Shown: piece by piece, positions 1 to 10,300 of the stretch | Numbering within the stretch: the stretch's first letter is position 1 | How the letters are laid out: each line of letters starts with the position of its first letter | Source: Pandoraea pneumonica | GTDB lineage: Bacteria > Pseudomonadota > Gammaproteobacteria > Burkholderiales > Burkholderiaceae | DNA: 64,000 nt | Direction of reading: 5' to 3' | NCBI RefSeq assembly: GCF_902459645.1 | Contig: NZ_CABPSK010000002.1 | Span: forward strand, 372,001 to 436,000 | Translations under genes and position numbers: made by a program | Notes under the pieces: model-generated | Databases searched by the model: none | What the model was told of the DNA's origin: nothing | The model's input: only the letters and a program-made list of their open reading frames with translations

Positions 1-553
1 GCGGCGCATTTTTGCGCAGCGGGGGTTCTATGCGAGTAGCGTGCGTCAGATAGCGGAGGCATCGGGCGTCGATGCGGCACTGATTGCGCATCATTTCGGC
101 TCGAAGGAAGCGTTGTGGGTGGCGGTGGTCGATCAAATCGCGACGCTCACGCGCTCGCTCATCGACGACACGCTCGCGCTGCGGCGTGCACCGATCGAGC
201 CCGCCGAGCGCATCGAACAAGCGGTTCAGTTGTTCGTGGAGGCCGTGTTCGATAACCCCGACATCGGCATGTTCTTCTCGACTGCTGCGACCGAAGAGGG
301 CGAGCGGCTCGATATCCTCACGCAGCGCCTCGTGCGCCCCTATCGCGACGCGATGGTGCCGCTGGTCGCCGACTGGCTCGTCGCGCAAGACCGCCGTGTC
401 GAAGACGCCGACGTGATGTTCTTCATGCTGACTTCCGCGATCAGCAAAACGGTGTCGTATCGCCACATGATGGGCCCGTTCCTGCCGCCCGAAGGCATGG
501 CGGATCTCAAGCGTACCGTGCTGGACTGTGCGATGGCGTTGATTCGACAGTGA
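1..553 (+). CDS. TetR-family transcriptional regulator (5' end outside window)
   Basis: The frame is already open at base 2 and reads RRIFAQRGFYASSVRQIAEASGV at the left edge, so the true start lies upstream. The visible N-terminus is the TetR helix-turn-helix (RQIAEASGVDAALIAHHFGSKEALW), with the usual Y/H-F-x-S-K-E recognition-helix end. The remainder is an all-helical ligand-binding domain of about 130 residues with a TetR_C-like ending. The regulated genes are probably upstream, outside the window. The next gene, a RidA homologue, is separated by 138 bp that contains a terminator. Ligand unknown. Confidence 0.9.
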   Translation, partial: RRIFAQRGFYASSVRQIAEASGVDAALIAHHFGSKEALWVAVVDQIATLTRSLIDDTLALRRAPIEPAERIEQAVQLFVEAVFDNPDIGMFFSTAATEEGERLDILTQRLVRPYRDAMVPLVADWLVAQDRRVEDADVMFFMLTSAISKTVSYRHMMGPFLPPEGMADLKRTVLDCAMALIRQ

Positions 554-653
554 GCGCGTAGCCATCGCGTTCTATGCACGTCGTAAGCATTCGCTAATGA
601 TGTGCAATTCGGAGCGGGGCGGTGCGCGTCAGTCGTATAAGATATCGGGGCCT

Positions 654-675
654 GGGCCGACGTCCGGCCCTTTTT
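654..675 (+). terminator. Rho-independent terminator, possibly inside the ridA-family leader
   Basis: GGGCCG and CGGCCC arms flank a 5-nt loop and are followed by TTTTTCTTTT. It probably ends the TetR transcript. It sits only 17 nt before the next ATG, and a TATAAGAT -10-like sequence lies at 635-642, upstream of the hairpin. It could therefore also act inside the leader of the downstream gene. Confidence 0.6.
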
Positions 676-691
676 CTTTTACGGTGCCCCC

Positions 692-1045
692 ATGTCGAAC
701 GAAATCAAGCGTCTGAAAACCAATGCCCGCATGAGCCAGGTGGTGATCGCCAATAACGTGGTGTATCTGGCGGGTCAGGTGCCGGACACCCCGAACATCT
801 CGGTCACGCAGCAAACGACGGAAATCCTCACGCGCATCGACGAATTGCTGGCGCTGGCCGGTGTCGACAAGACCCGTCTGCTGACCGCCAACATCTGGCT
901 GTCGGACGCCAAGCACTTTGCTGAATTCAACGCCGTTTGGGACGCCTGGGTGCCCGAAGGCCACGCCCCGACGCGTGCCTGCGTGCAGTCGCCGCTCATG
1001 CGTGCCGGTCTCGAAGTGGAAATCGCCGTCACCGCACTGGCGTAA
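692..1045 (+). CDS. RidA family (YjgF/YER057c/UK114) enamine/imine deaminase
   Basis: The product is 117 aa, the usual length for the family. RidA proteins are cytosolic trimers that hydrolyse reactive enamines/imines released by PLP enzymes. The C-terminal block APTRACVQSPLMRAGLEVEI carries the conserved arginine (R in PTRACV) that binds the substrate carboxylate, and the second block VYLAGQVPDTP matches the family core. This member (MSNEIKRLKTNARMSQVVIANN) resembles the shorter YoaB-like group more than E. coli RidA. No good Shine-Dalgarno sequence precedes the ATG. The hairpin just upstream may affect expression. Confidence 0.9.
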   Translation: MSNEIKRLKTNARMSQVVIANNVVYLAGQVPDTPNISVTQQTTEILTRIDELLALAGVDKTRLLTANIWLSDAKHFAEFNAVWDAWVPEGHAPTRACVQSPLMRAGLEVEIAVTALA

Positions 1046-1090
1046 GTCTCAAGCGCGTGGCTCACTGCGGTGAGCCACGCAGCCGCTGTG

Positions 1091-2728
1091 TCACTGCGGC
1101 ATTTCCTCTGGCGTGTCCACGCTTTTCGCGCGAGCGGCATCGCCGTTAGCATCCGCGCTCCCATCGCCGATCACACTGAGCTCGAACAGCCGCTTGCCCG
1201 CCAGCGAACGAGCGTCCGGGTCTTCCGGATAAGTCTTGAGCAACGGCAGAATCACCGAGCCGCCGATCACATTGCGACGGCTGTTATCCGCCGGCGATAG
1301 TCCCCACACGTTCTGATACGTCATCGGCACGGTTTGTCCGTCGATCTGCGTGTTGCCCAGATACAGCATGATGTGCCCGTCGATGTGGATCAGCGTCATC
1401 AATGGCTTTCCATGCTCGGCAAGCGTGCGCAAGCGCGTATCGATATCGGCGTTGCGAAGGTCTGTACGACGGCCCGCACGCAACTGATCCGAGGAATGCC
1501 GCGGCAACCAGATACCGAAAGGCGCGAAGAGACTGCGTGTCTCCGCCGAACAATCGTTGTAGAACAGCGTGTTTCCCCAGCCATACGGACGTCCGATCAT
1601 CTGCTTCATGACTTGCGCCATGTGGCGGGGCGTCAGCGTCCACGGCATCGGCACGATGGTGCTGTCGTCGAGCACGATCGTGCGCACGACCGCCGCGCGT
1701 TGCGTGTCGGCAATCGGGAACGTCACGGCCTGACGGCCATCGCGAAGCCGTGACATCGGCAGCACCGTCCCGATGGGGGCTGTGGTGCGATAGACCTGCC
1801 GCTGCGTGCCCGGCACGGTGTCGGCGAGTGGGGTGTCTGCCTGCACGATAGCGCCGAGTCCGCGCTGTGCCGCCGCCCGCCAGGTGGCCACGAAGTGCTC
1901 GTCGGCCGACGCCACGGCGCGCGCATCGACCCATCCGATCAAATCCGGCGAATAGACGAGCAGCCACGCGCCGTCGATACTGCGTGCGAGCGTGTACACG
2001 GGGGTGCCGGGGCGAAGCGCGGAGTCTTGCAGCGCGTCGAACGGATAGCCTTCACCAGCCTGATGGAAGTCGTAGAACGCCGGATCGGACGTCGGCAATT
2101 GCCGCACAAGCGCGTTGTCGACCGTGATGCCGCGACGGCGTGGGTCGTATCGCCAGTCGGCATGATCCGCATCGAGTTGTGCGAGCGCCATATTGCGCTC
2201 GATGGCCCGTATCCACGCTTGCGAGTGCGGCTGAAAATTCTCGCCGTACGTCTTACGGACGCCGACCGCGCTGTTATCAAAACGCCGCACGCGCCGTGCT
2301 TGCGAGTCTGCGATCTGGCTCGCGCCGGCGGCGTTCAGTAGCGACGTCGAAAGCCACGTGCCGTTCCACGGCGACGGATCCCCCGGCGCCGTGCCGAAAT
2401 AGCGCGCACGGAAGGCGTCGAAGCGGCGTGTCTGTTCGGCTTGGGAAATGAGTGGCTGATCGTAGCCAGGGGCATCGGGACGGATCCAGTGATCGACGTC
2501 CTGATCGTAGTGCTCGATAGGGAACCGGGCGACATTGAAGCGGGGTTGCGCCGCTGCCGCAGTGGATGAGGCGGATGGCGCGGTGGCCGCGTCGCTGTGT
2601 TGCGAAGGCCCTGCACAGGCGCCGAGCAGCATCAATGCACTGGCAAGGGTTGCGAGGGCAGCCGTGGTACGCGCCAGGGCACGCGTTGTCGGCACATTGG
2701 CGCGCAGCGCCGGCAGGTTTGCACCCAT
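1091..2728 (-). CDS. SH3-domain NlpC/P60 peptidase lipoprotein
   Basis: The product is 545 aa. A hydrophobic N-terminus ends in the lipobox LLGAC (Cys at about residue 38), so this is predicted to be a lipoprotein. The order is an N-terminal stabilising domain (about 60-200), two SH3b-like segments (LRPGTPVYTLARSIDGAWLL; VLPMSRLRDGRQAVTFPIA), then the NlpC/P60 core. The core has the nucleophile Cys in YNDCSAETRSLF and the His in HIDGHIMLYLG. Proteins with this architecture cleave peptidoglycan stem peptides (C40 peptidases). It lies 76 bp downstream of the TonB receptor gene on the same strand, but a shared transcript is not evident. The ATG has a poor ribosome site, so the exact start is uncertain. 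The C-terminal tail after about 520 is low complexity. Confidence 0.85.
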   Translation of the reverse strand: MGANLPALRANVPTTRALARTTAALATLASALMLLGACAGPSQHSDAATAPSASSTAAAAQPRFNVARFPIEHYDQDVDHWIRPDAPGYDQPLISQAEQTRRFDAFRARYFGTAPGDPSPWNGTWLSTSLLNAAGASQIADSQARRVRRFDNSAVGVRKTYGENFQPHSQAWIRAIERNMALAQLDADHADWRYDPRRRGITVDNALVRQLPTSDPAFYDFHQAGEGYPFDALQDSALRPGTPVYTLARSIDGAWLLVYSPDLIGWVDARAVASADEHFVATWRAAAQRGLGAIVQADTPLADTVPGTQRQVYRTTAPIGTVLPMSRLRDGRQAVTFPIADTQRAAVVRTIVLDDSTIVPMPWTLTPRHMAQVMKQMIGRPYGWGNTLFYNDCSAETRSLFAPFGIWLPRHSSDQLRAGRRTDLRNADIDTRLRTLAEHGKPLMTLIHIDGHIMLYLGNTQIDGQTVPMTYQNVWGLSPADNSRRNVIGGSVILPLLKTYPEDPDARSLAGKRLFELSVIGDGSADANGDAARAKSVDTPEEMPQ

Positions 2729-2804
2729 GGGGGACGATGGAGAGCCTGAATGGCGTCATGCTACTCCATCGCCCCGAGGGCTAGCGTCTGCGAGACGCTC
2801 TCGC

Positions 2805-5300
2805 TTACCAGCGCGCGGTCACGCTGCCGATGACCGTGCGGCCCGTGCCGTAATAGCACTGCACGGTGGTGTTACAGCCCGCCACGTAAGTGCGGTCGAA
2901 CAGATTGGTGGCGTTCAGTTGCAGACGCCAGCGCCAGCCGATGTCGGCATGCAGCATGGCGTCGACGAGCGTCACGCCCGGCACCGAGAACGAGTTGGCC
3001 GAGTCGCCTGCGGTCTGACCCAGATAACGCACCCCCGCGCCTGCGCCGAGCTTCACGTCACCGATTCTGCCGAAATCGTAGTCGGCCCAGAACGACGCCA
3101 TATTGCGCGGCACGCCGTACGGACGCTTGCCCAGATCGGCGTTGTTGCTGCGTGTGACTTCCACGTCTTGATACGTGTAGCTCGCCACGACGTTGAGCTG
3201 GTTCGTGAGGCTCATGCGGCCTTCGAGTTCAACACCGCGCGAGCGAACTTCGCCGGTTTGAATCGTGTTGCGCGTATTGGTCGGGTCCGACGTGGATACG
3301 TTCTGCTGCGTGAGGTTGAACAACGACGCGGTGAAGATGGCGTTGGTGTTCGTCGGCTGATACTTGATACCGATTTCGTACTGCTGGCCCGTCGTCGGCT
3401 TGAGCGGGTCACCGGCGAGATTGGTCGAGAGCGTCGGCAGGAACGAGGTCGAGTAGCTGAAGTACGGCGACACACCGAAGCTCGATTCGTACAACAGGCC
3501 AGCACGCCACGTGAACTTGTTCGGGGTTTGCTTGACCGACGTTTTCGCGATGTTGTTGTCGGTCGTCGACCACGTGAAGTCTTCACGTCCGCCCAACGTC
3601 AGATACCAGCGATCCCAGCGCATCTGGTCTTGCAGGTACAGGCCGAGTTGCGTTTGGGTTTGGTCGGTGCTCGTGGTCGGATTCGCCGGGAGCACGCCTT
3701 TGACGCCATAGACCGGCGCATACAGATCAAGCGAAGGTGCCGAGCCGGTCCACACGCGGTTCAAGAAGCGTTGCGACTGGAAGTCCGTTCCCCCGACCAC
3801 CTTGTGCGCGATGGGCCCGGTCGTCGTGTCGTACTGCACGTTGTTGTCCATCTGCCAGCCATTCAGGATTGGCTCGGCCTGATAGGCGGTGCGCTGCAAC
3901 GTGCGTTGATCGGCGAGCAGTGCGGTGCCGTAGATCGACTTGTAGTCGAGATCCATGTGGGTGAAACGCAGGCTGGAACGGACTTGCAACGCGTCGTTGA
4001 TGCGGTGCTCGAAGCGATAGCCCGTCGCGACCTGCGTCTTGCGATAGCGGTCGAAGGCGGGGTCGCCGGTGAGCAGGTCGCGGTCGATGCGGCCCCAGCG
4101 CGACGGCGTCACCATGCCGATGGCCGGGCCGTAGCTGACCGACGAGCCCATGTTGTCCTGCATGTAGTTGAAGAACCACGTGAAGCTCGTTTGCGCGTTC
4201 GGGCGCCACGTGATCGAGGGCTGAATCATGATGCGGTCGTCGGTCACGTTGTCGGTCTGCGTATTCGCCAGACGGCCCAGACCGGTGACGCGATAGAGCA
4301 ACGTGCCGTCGTCGTTGATCGGCCCGGTCATGTCCACGCGCAACTGACGGCGATCGAACGTGCCGTAGTCGACACCGATTTCCCGATACGCCTCGGCGCT
4401 CGGTGCCTTGCTCACCAGATTGACCAGACCGCCGAGGTTGCCCGCGCCATACAGGATCGAGCTGGGGCCACGCAGCACTTCCACGCGCTCGAGTGTGTAC
4501 GGATCGGCGCGAATCGCGGCATAGCTGCCCGGGCGGTTGGCAATTTGCGGAATGCGCAGACCGTCCCAATAGGCATCGGCGTTGAAGCCTCGAATGTAAA
4601 ACCAGTCGGCGCGCGTATCGCTGCCGTACGGGTCGGCGTTCACCCCTGCGGCGTACTTGAGCGCATCGCTCACGGTTTGCACCGCCTGATCGTTGAGTTG
4701 GTCGCGGGGGATCACGCTGATCGACTGCGACGTCTGCATGATCGACGTGTCGGTCTTCGTCGCGGTATCGCTGCGTTGTGCCACGTAGCCCACAACCGGG
4801 CCGCGCGCCACGTCGCGTTCTGCTTGCGCGCTCACGCTGGTTGTGGGCAGCGAGACGGCCGCCCCGGCACCGGCAGCTCCGGGTGTCGCCCCGGGGGCGA
4901 CGATATAGCCGCCGTTGGGCTGACCGGTCGCTTGCAGGCCGGTGCCTTCGATCAGGATCGCGAGTGCGAGCGACGGCGTGTAAGTGCCGGACACGCCTGC
5001 GGTGCGCTTGTCTGCAATTTGGGCGGCGTCGTACGAAATCATCAGCCCGGTTTGCTGGGCGAAGGCGACGAGGCCTTGTTGCAGCGAGCCGGCCGGAATA
5101 TGCAGCGACTGTGCCGGGCGGGCGGCGCTTGCCGGGGTCGTAGTAGTAGTGGCAGTCGTCGCGGGCGCCGCGTCGGCGGCATGGGCGTGTGCGCTCAGCG
5201 CGAAGAGCGCGAAGGCGGCCAGCGAGACGGCGCGGCGGGTACCAGCATTGGCGCGAACACGAGCGGCACGCATCGGCGTGGGGCTGACGTGAGAAGACAT
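2805..5300 (-). CDS. TonB-dependent siderophore receptor with STN signalling domain (FpvA/FecA type)
   Basis: The product is 831 aa. The chosen ATG at 5300 has AAAGGA 10 nt upstream and gives a signal peptide (SLAAFALFALSAHAHA). The open frame runs 74 codons further upstream without a comparable start. Domains are STN/secretin-like at about 64-136 (LHIPAGSLQQGLVAFAQQTG), plug at about 185-300 (SQSISVIPRDQLNDQAVQTV), then a 22-strand outer-membrane barrel ending in an aromatic residue (VTARW). An STN domain means that ligand binding can be signalled to the FecR/FecI pair encoded just upstream. The substrate is probably a ferric siderophore, but which one cannot be read from the sequence. Confidence 0.93.
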   Translation of the reverse strand: MSSHVSPTPMRAARVRANAGTRRAVSLAAFALFALSAHAHAADAAPATTATTTTTPASAARPAQSLHIPAGSLQQGLVAFAQQTGLMISYDAAQIADKRTAGVSGTYTPSLALAILIEGTGLQATGQPNGGYIVAPGATPGAAGAGAAVSLPTTSVSAQAERDVARGPVVGYVAQRSDTATKTDTSIMQTSQSISVIPRDQLNDQAVQTVSDALKYAAGVNADPYGSDTRADWFYIRGFNADAYWDGLRIPQIANRPGSYAAIRADPYTLERVEVLRGPSSILYGAGNLGGLVNLVSKAPSAEAYREIGVDYGTFDRRQLRVDMTGPINDDGTLLYRVTGLGRLANTQTDNVTDDRIMIQPSITWRPNAQTSFTWFFNYMQDNMGSSVSYGPAIGMVTPSRWGRIDRDLLTGDPAFDRYRKTQVATGYRFEHRINDALQVRSSLRFTHMDLDYKSIYGTALLADQRTLQRTAYQAEPILNGWQMDNNVQYDTTTGPIAHKVVGGTDFQSQRFLNRVWTGSAPSLDLYAPVYGVKGVLPANPTTSTDQTQTQLGLYLQDQMRWDRWYLTLGGREDFTWSTTDNNIAKTSVKQTPNKFTWRAGLLYESSFGVSPYFSYSTSFLPTLSTNLAGDPLKPTTGQQYEIGIKYQPTNTNAIFTASLFNLTQQNVSTSDPTNTRNTIQTGEVRSRGVELEGRMSLTNQLNVVASYTYQDVEVTRSNNADLGKRPYGVPRNMASFWADYDFGRIGDVKLGAGAGVRYLGQTAGDSANSFSVPGVTLVDAMLHADIGWRWRLQLNATNLFDRTYVAGCNTTVQCYYGTGRTVIGSVTARW

Positions 5301-5437
5301 GACGGCGGATTCCTTTCTATGGAGCATCGAACATCGAAATGGGCATTCCTTCCTATGCCCCGCGAGATTCGAAAACCCCTCATCCGACGGCAAAAATATT
5401 TGGATTGGCGGTAGCGCGTGTCGATCGAACCAGCGAA

Positions 5438-6520
5438 TCAAGTGTGCGTTCGATCGCCACCGACAGCCCGGAAGCGCCCGGGCGACTCCCCGCTTTGCGT
5501 GCCCGGCTGTACGCGCACCCACCAGCGGGTGTAACGCGTGACATCGACGGGTAGGGCGCGCGCGAGCATGTCGAGCACGCGATCGGTATCGTCGACCGGA
5601 TAGATGCCCGAGACGCGCAAATTAGCCACTTCGGGCGCGCAACTGAGATGACCGCGTCGATAGCGGCTCAATTCGGCAAGGAAATCGCCGAGCGGCATGG
5701 CGTGGACGACGAGCATGCCTTGCGTCCATGCGGCCGCGGCATTGACGGCGCTTGGATCGTCGACACGCGAGCGGATCGCCGTGGCGTCGAACGTGGCGCT
5801 CTGACCCACCGTGAGCACGATGGCGTCGGACGTCGCGTTCGAGGGTGTGACGCGCACCGCGCCTTCGAGCACCGTGACGGACGCGGTGTCGTCGAGTTGT
5901 CGCACCACGAAGCGTGTGCCGAGGGCTTGCAAGCGGCCGTAGGCGGTGTCGACGAAGAAGGGGCGATGCCCGTGGTCCGCATCGGTACCGGTAGTGATGG
6001 CAATCTCGCCGCGCAGCAAATGCAGGCGGCGTACGTCTTGCGTGAAACGGACGTCGACGGCGGATTCGGTGTTGAGCGCAAGTGCGGTGCCGTCGTCGAG
6101 CTGGACATTGCGGCGCTCGCCGACGCCGGTGCTCAAGTCGGCGTGCAGCGAGCGCACCGTGGAGCTGTCGCGAGCGGTCCATGCCGCGCCTGCGACGGTG
6201 GCGAAAGCCAACATTCCCAGCACGCGGCGACGCGACTGACTCGCTTTGGCTTTGCGGGCGTTCAGGCGTAAAAGCGTGCCATGTGCGATCGCAGGCGGCA
6301 CGGTGCGCATCTGACTGCCGAAGTCGACCAGGCGCTGCCATGCCTGCGCGTGCCGCACATCGGCGTCGTGCCAACGTCGCCATGCGGCGTGGTCGGTGGC
6401 GCGGGTGTGGGCATTGCCGTCGGCGGCGTTGTTGGTTTGCAGGCGCACGAACCACTCGGTGGCTGCCAGCGTGACCGATTCCGGCAGCGGGTCGCCGGCG
6501 CGATGCGAATTGGCGCTCAT
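5438..6520 (-). CDS. FecR-family transmembrane regulator (anti-/pro-sigma factor)
   Basis: The product is 360 aa. An N-terminal cytoplasmic DUF4880-like segment (AATEWFVRLQ, HAAWRRWHDADVRHAQAWQ) is followed by a single membrane segment (RRRVLGMLAFATVAGAAW, about 97-114). The periplasmic FecR core (VQLDDGTALALNTESAVDVRF) and a C-terminal STN-like part (MLARALPVDVTRYTRWWVRV) follow. The role is to pass the receptor's signal across the inner membrane to the sigma factor. Its ATG overlaps the end of the sigma gene by 4 bp, so the two are translationally coupled. The receptor gene follows 137 bp downstream. Confidence 0.92.
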   Translation of the reverse strand: MSANSHRAGDPLPESVTLAATEWFVRLQTNNAADGNAHTRATDHAAWRRWHDADVRHAQAWQRLVDFGSQMRTVPPAIAHGTLLRLNARKAKASQSRRRVLGMLAFATVAGAAWTARDSSTVRSLHADLSTGVGERRNVQLDDGTALALNTESAVDVRFTQDVRRLHLLRGEIAITTGTDADHGHRPFFVDTAYGRLQALGTRFVVRQLDDTASVTVLEGAVRVTPSNATSDAIVLTVGQSATFDATAIRSRVDDPSAVNAAAAWTQGMLVVHAMPLGDFLAELSRYRRGHLSCAPEVANLRVSGIYPVDDTDRVLDMLARALPVDVTRYTRWWVRVQPGTQSGESPGRFRAVGGDRTHT

Positions 6521-7053
6521 GGGCGGTCGCTCCCGAAGCAGCAGGTGTGCAGCGCTTTGACGATATGGCGTTGCACGGTGGCAATAGAGAGGCCGACGGC
6601 GGCGGCGATGTCGCGCTGCGCGAGGCCGTCGAGTTGCGACATCAGGAACACGCGGCGTACGACCGGCGGCAGGCCGTCGAGGCGGCGGTCGATATCGATG
6701 AGGGTCTGGAGCAGGATGGCGCGCGTTTCCGGATCGGGCGCGACGGCGTCGGGAAGCGCGGCGAGCGTATCGAGATATGCGGCTTCGATCTTGCGATGAC
6801 GGTGCAGATTGGCGACGAGGCCTTGGGCGACAACGGTCAGGAAGGCGCGGGGTTCGCGTGGACTGACGGGGGTGTCTTTGCTGAGCAGCCGCACGAAGGT
6901 GTCGTGCGCGAGATCGGCGGCGTCGCCGTGATTGCCCAACTTGCGGTGCAGCCAGTTGCGAAGCCAGCCGTGGTGATCGTGATAGAGCGCGGCCACGCCG
7001 GACGCTTCGGCGCGTGCGTGGTCAGTGCGGCCCCCGTTGTCGTCACGCATCAT
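6517..7053 (-). CDS. FecI-type ECF RNA polymerase sigma factor
   Basis: The product is 178 aa, normal for iron-starvation ECF sigmas. Region 2 is visible as HHGWLRNWLHRKLGNHGDAADLAHDTFVRLL, and region 4 as GLAQRDIAAAVGLSIATVQRHIVKAL, which recognises the -35 element. It is first in a leftward unit with the FecR gene (4-bp overlap) and the TonB receptor. Its promoter region carries a Fur box at 7109-7127, so expression should rise on iron limitation. It would then drive the receptor gene once FecR is signalled. Confidence 0.93.
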   Translation of the reverse strand: MMRDDNGGRTDHARAEASGVAALYHDHHGWLRNWLHRKLGNHGDAADLAHDTFVRLLSKDTPVSPREPRAFLTVVAQGLVANLHRHRKIEAAYLDTLAALPDAVAPDPETRAILLQTLIDIDRRLDGLPPVVRRVFLMSQLDGLAQRDIAAAVGLSIATVQRHIVKALHTCCFGSDRP

Positions 7054-7108
7054 GATCTTGGCTCGGCCGCGTACGGACGCAACCGTCGCTGATTCAACAG
7101 CTTCGTTG

Positions 7109-7127
7109 GTTAATGATAATCATTCGC
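7109..7127. promoter_or_regulatory. Fur box upstream of the FecI-type sigma gene
   Basis: GTTAATGATAATCATTCGC matches 16 of 19 positions of the classical Fur consensus GATAATGATAATCATTATC, including the whole 13-nt core. It lies 56-74 nt upstream of the sigma factor ATG. It predicts Fe-Fur repression of the iron-uptake unit. Confidence 0.85.
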
Positions 7128-7235
7128 ATCATATCATGTCACGCATGGGGCGGCGACGGGGGGAAATAAATAGGGGGTGTGCAGAAGCCGACATCCCGAA
7201 AATTAGGACTATCGGTAATGGGGGTATGTACGACG

Positions 7236-7255
7236 AACTGTATAAATGTACAGTA
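7236..7255. promoter_or_regulatory. LexA (SOS) box upstream of uvrA
   Basis: AACTGTATAAATGTACAGTA contains the exact CTGT-N8-ACAG core with an AT-rich spacer and TA flanks. This is close to the gamma/beta-proteobacterial LexA consensus. It sits 81 nt upstream of the uvrA ATG and well away from the divergent sigma gene. It predicts DNA-damage induction of uvrA. Confidence 0.85.
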
Positions 7256-7336
7256 CAATCGCCAATGCCGAACGGAGCGTGGATGCTGTCAGCGCCTGTC
7301 GTATCGGCCTGATAAAGTAGTTCCCCCGAGGCGCGC

Positions 7337-10300
7337 ATGCGCACTTTCAGACGTCAACCAAGCGGCCCTGAACAATTGGATAACTCGTCCTCGAAACCTG
7401 ACCTGTCTATCGACCCGTCGACCGACACGTCGGCTGATCCGTCGGCCAACCACGCCATTCGTATTCGTGGTGCCCGCCAGCACAACCTCAAGAACCTCGA
7501 CGTCGATCTCCAGACCGGTGAGATGACGGTCGTGACCGGTCCGTCCGGCTCCGGTAAGTCGAGCCTGGTCTTCGACACCTTGTTTGCCGAAGGCCAGCGC
7601 CGCTATGTCGAGACCTTCAGTGCCTACGCGCGCCAGTTCCTCGACCGCATGGACCGTCCGCAGGTCGATCATGTGGAAGGCGTGCCGCCCGCCATCGCCA
7701 TCGATCAGACCAACCCCGTGCGCAGCTCGCGCTCGACGGTCGGCACGATGACCGAGCTCAACGACCACCTCAAGCTCCTGTTCGCTCGCGCGGCGGCGCT
7801 GTTCGATCGCGAGACGGCGCAACCCGTTCGCCACGATACGCCCGAGACCATTTACGCCGAACTGATGGCGCGTACCGCGCAGGGTGACCCGCGTCTGGTC
7901 GTCACCTTCCCCGTGGAATTGCCGGGCAGCGTCACTGCCGATGAGGTCGAGCAATGGCTCTCCGCATCGGGCTACACCCGTGTGCAAGCCGAGCGCGAAG
8001 TCGTGAGCGCCACCGGTACGCGCAAGGTGCTCGACGTGGTGGCCGACCGCTTCCGGTTGCAAAACACCGAGAAAGCGCGCGCGATGGAGGCCATCGAGTC
8101 GTCGCTCAAACGCGGGCGCGGCCGGGTGAACGTCTACGTGCTCGCCGAAGAAGGCGAGCCGGACATCTGGCGTTACTCGCAGGACCTGCACTGCCCGGAC
8201 AGCGATCTGCATTACGCCGACCCGCAGCCGGCACTCTTCTCGTTTAACTCGGCGTACGGCGCCTGCGAGGCTTGCCGTGGTTTTGGCCGCGTGATCGGCG
8301 TCGATCTCGGTCTGGTGATTCCCGATGAGCGCAAGACATTGCGCGGCGGTGCGATCAAGACGATTCAGACGCCTGCATGGAAAGAGATTCAAGAAGACTT
8401 GCTCGAATACGCCGGTAAGGCGGGCATTCCGCGCGACACGCCCTGGTCGAAGCTCTCGGCCGAGCATCAGCAGTGGGTGATCGAGGGCGACCCGACGTGG
8501 AAGGGCGAGTGGAATAAACAGTGGTACGGCGTGCGCCGCTTCTTCGGCTATTTGGAGTCGAAGGCGTACAAGATGCACATCCGCGTGCTGCTCTCGAAAT
8601 ACCGCAGCTACACCACCTGCGAGACGTGCGGCGGCGCTCGACTCAAGACCGAAGGGCTGCTGTGGCGGCTGGGGTCGAAGGAGAACGCCGACGCCGTACT
8701 GCCGCCGTCGCAGCGCTTTATGCCGCGCGGGGTGTCGTGGACGCGCGCGCAACTCGAAGCGCTGCCCGGTCTCACGATGCACGATCTGATGCTCATGCCG
8801 ATTTCGCGCGTGCGTCAGTTCTTCGATTCGCTGACCTTGCCGTCGAGCCTGCTCGACGATGCCCTCAAGCTGCTGCAAGAGGAAGTGGGCACGCGATTGA
8901 AGTATCTGTGTGATGTGGGTATCGGCTATCTCACGCTCGATCGTCAGAGCCGCACGCTTTCCGGCGGCGAAGTCCAGCGGATCAACTTGACGACAGCGCT
9001 GGGCACGTCGCTCGTGAACACGCTGTTCGTGCTCGACGAGCCGAGTATCGGTCTGCATCCGCGCGATATGGACCGCATCGTGGCCGCCATGCACCGTTTG
9101 CGCGACGCGGGCAATACGCTCGTGGTGGTCGAACACGACCCGGCGGTCATGCTGGCCGCCGACCGCGTGATCGACATGGGGCCCGGCCCCGGCGAGCGCG
9201 GTGGACAGATTGTGTTCGACGGCACGCCGGAAGAAGTGCGGCATGCCGATACCCTTACGGGCAGCTATCTCGGTGGGCGCAAGCATGTGGCGAACGCGTC
9301 GAACTGGCGGGCGCGTCCGGTCGATGGCGAGACGCCGCGTCTTACACTCTCCGGCGCCCGAGAGCACAACCTCAAGCAGATCGACGTCGAGATTCCGTTG
9401 CAACGCCTCGTATGTGTCACTGGCGTATCGGGGTCCGGTAAATCGACGCTGGTGCAGGACATTCTGAGTCCGGCGCTCGCGCGTCATTTCGGTGATCCGA
9501 CCGAAGCCCCCGGGGCGCACGATGAACTGACGGGCGCCGAGCAGTTGTCTGGCGTGGTGTTCGTCGACCAGTCGCCGATCGGCAAGACGGCGCGCTCGAA
9601 CCCGGCCAGCTACGTCGGTGCGTTCGATGAGATTCGTAAGCTGTTCGCGGCCGAGCCGGTTGCGTTGCAACGCGGCTACAACGCGAGCACGTTCAGTTTC
9701 AACTCGGGGAATGGGCGTTGCCCGACCTGCGGTGGCTCGGGTTTCGAGCACGTCGAGATGCAGTTCCTGAGTGACGTGTACTTGCGCTGCCCGGATTGCG
9801 ATGGCAAGCGCTATCGCGCCGAAGTGCTCGATGTGAAGATTCGTCGCGCCGTGCCTGGCGAAGCGATGCGCGAGTTGAGCGTGTCGGACGTGCTCGACCT
9901 GACCGTGAACGAGGCAGTGAAACTGTTCTCGTCGGATCGCGATGTGCTGCGCGTGTTGCAGCCGATCGTCGACGTGGGGCTGGAGTACGTGAAGCTTGGG
10001 CAGCCGGTGCCGACACTGTCGGGCGGTGAGGCACAGCGTCTGAAGCTTGCAGGCTTCCTGGCTGAGGCGGCGCAGAAGAAGACGGCGAGCGGGCAGAAGG
10101 TCGCGCATCGCGGACGGTTGTTCATCTTCGACGAGCCGACGACCGGCTTGCACTTCGATGACATCGCCAAGCTCATGCGCGCGTTCGGCAAACTGCTCGA
10201 TGGCGGCAACTCGCTGTTGGTGATCGAACACAATCTCGATGTGGTGCGCGCGGCCGACTGGATCATCGATCTGGGGCCGGAGGGTGGTGAGGGCGGCGGC

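Noticed and set aside
2535-5414. 959-codon open frame on the + strand opposite the TonB receptor
   Set aside because: It lies antisense to a gene with full receptor domains, reads as Arg/His/Val-rich low-information protein and arises from high GC codon bias.
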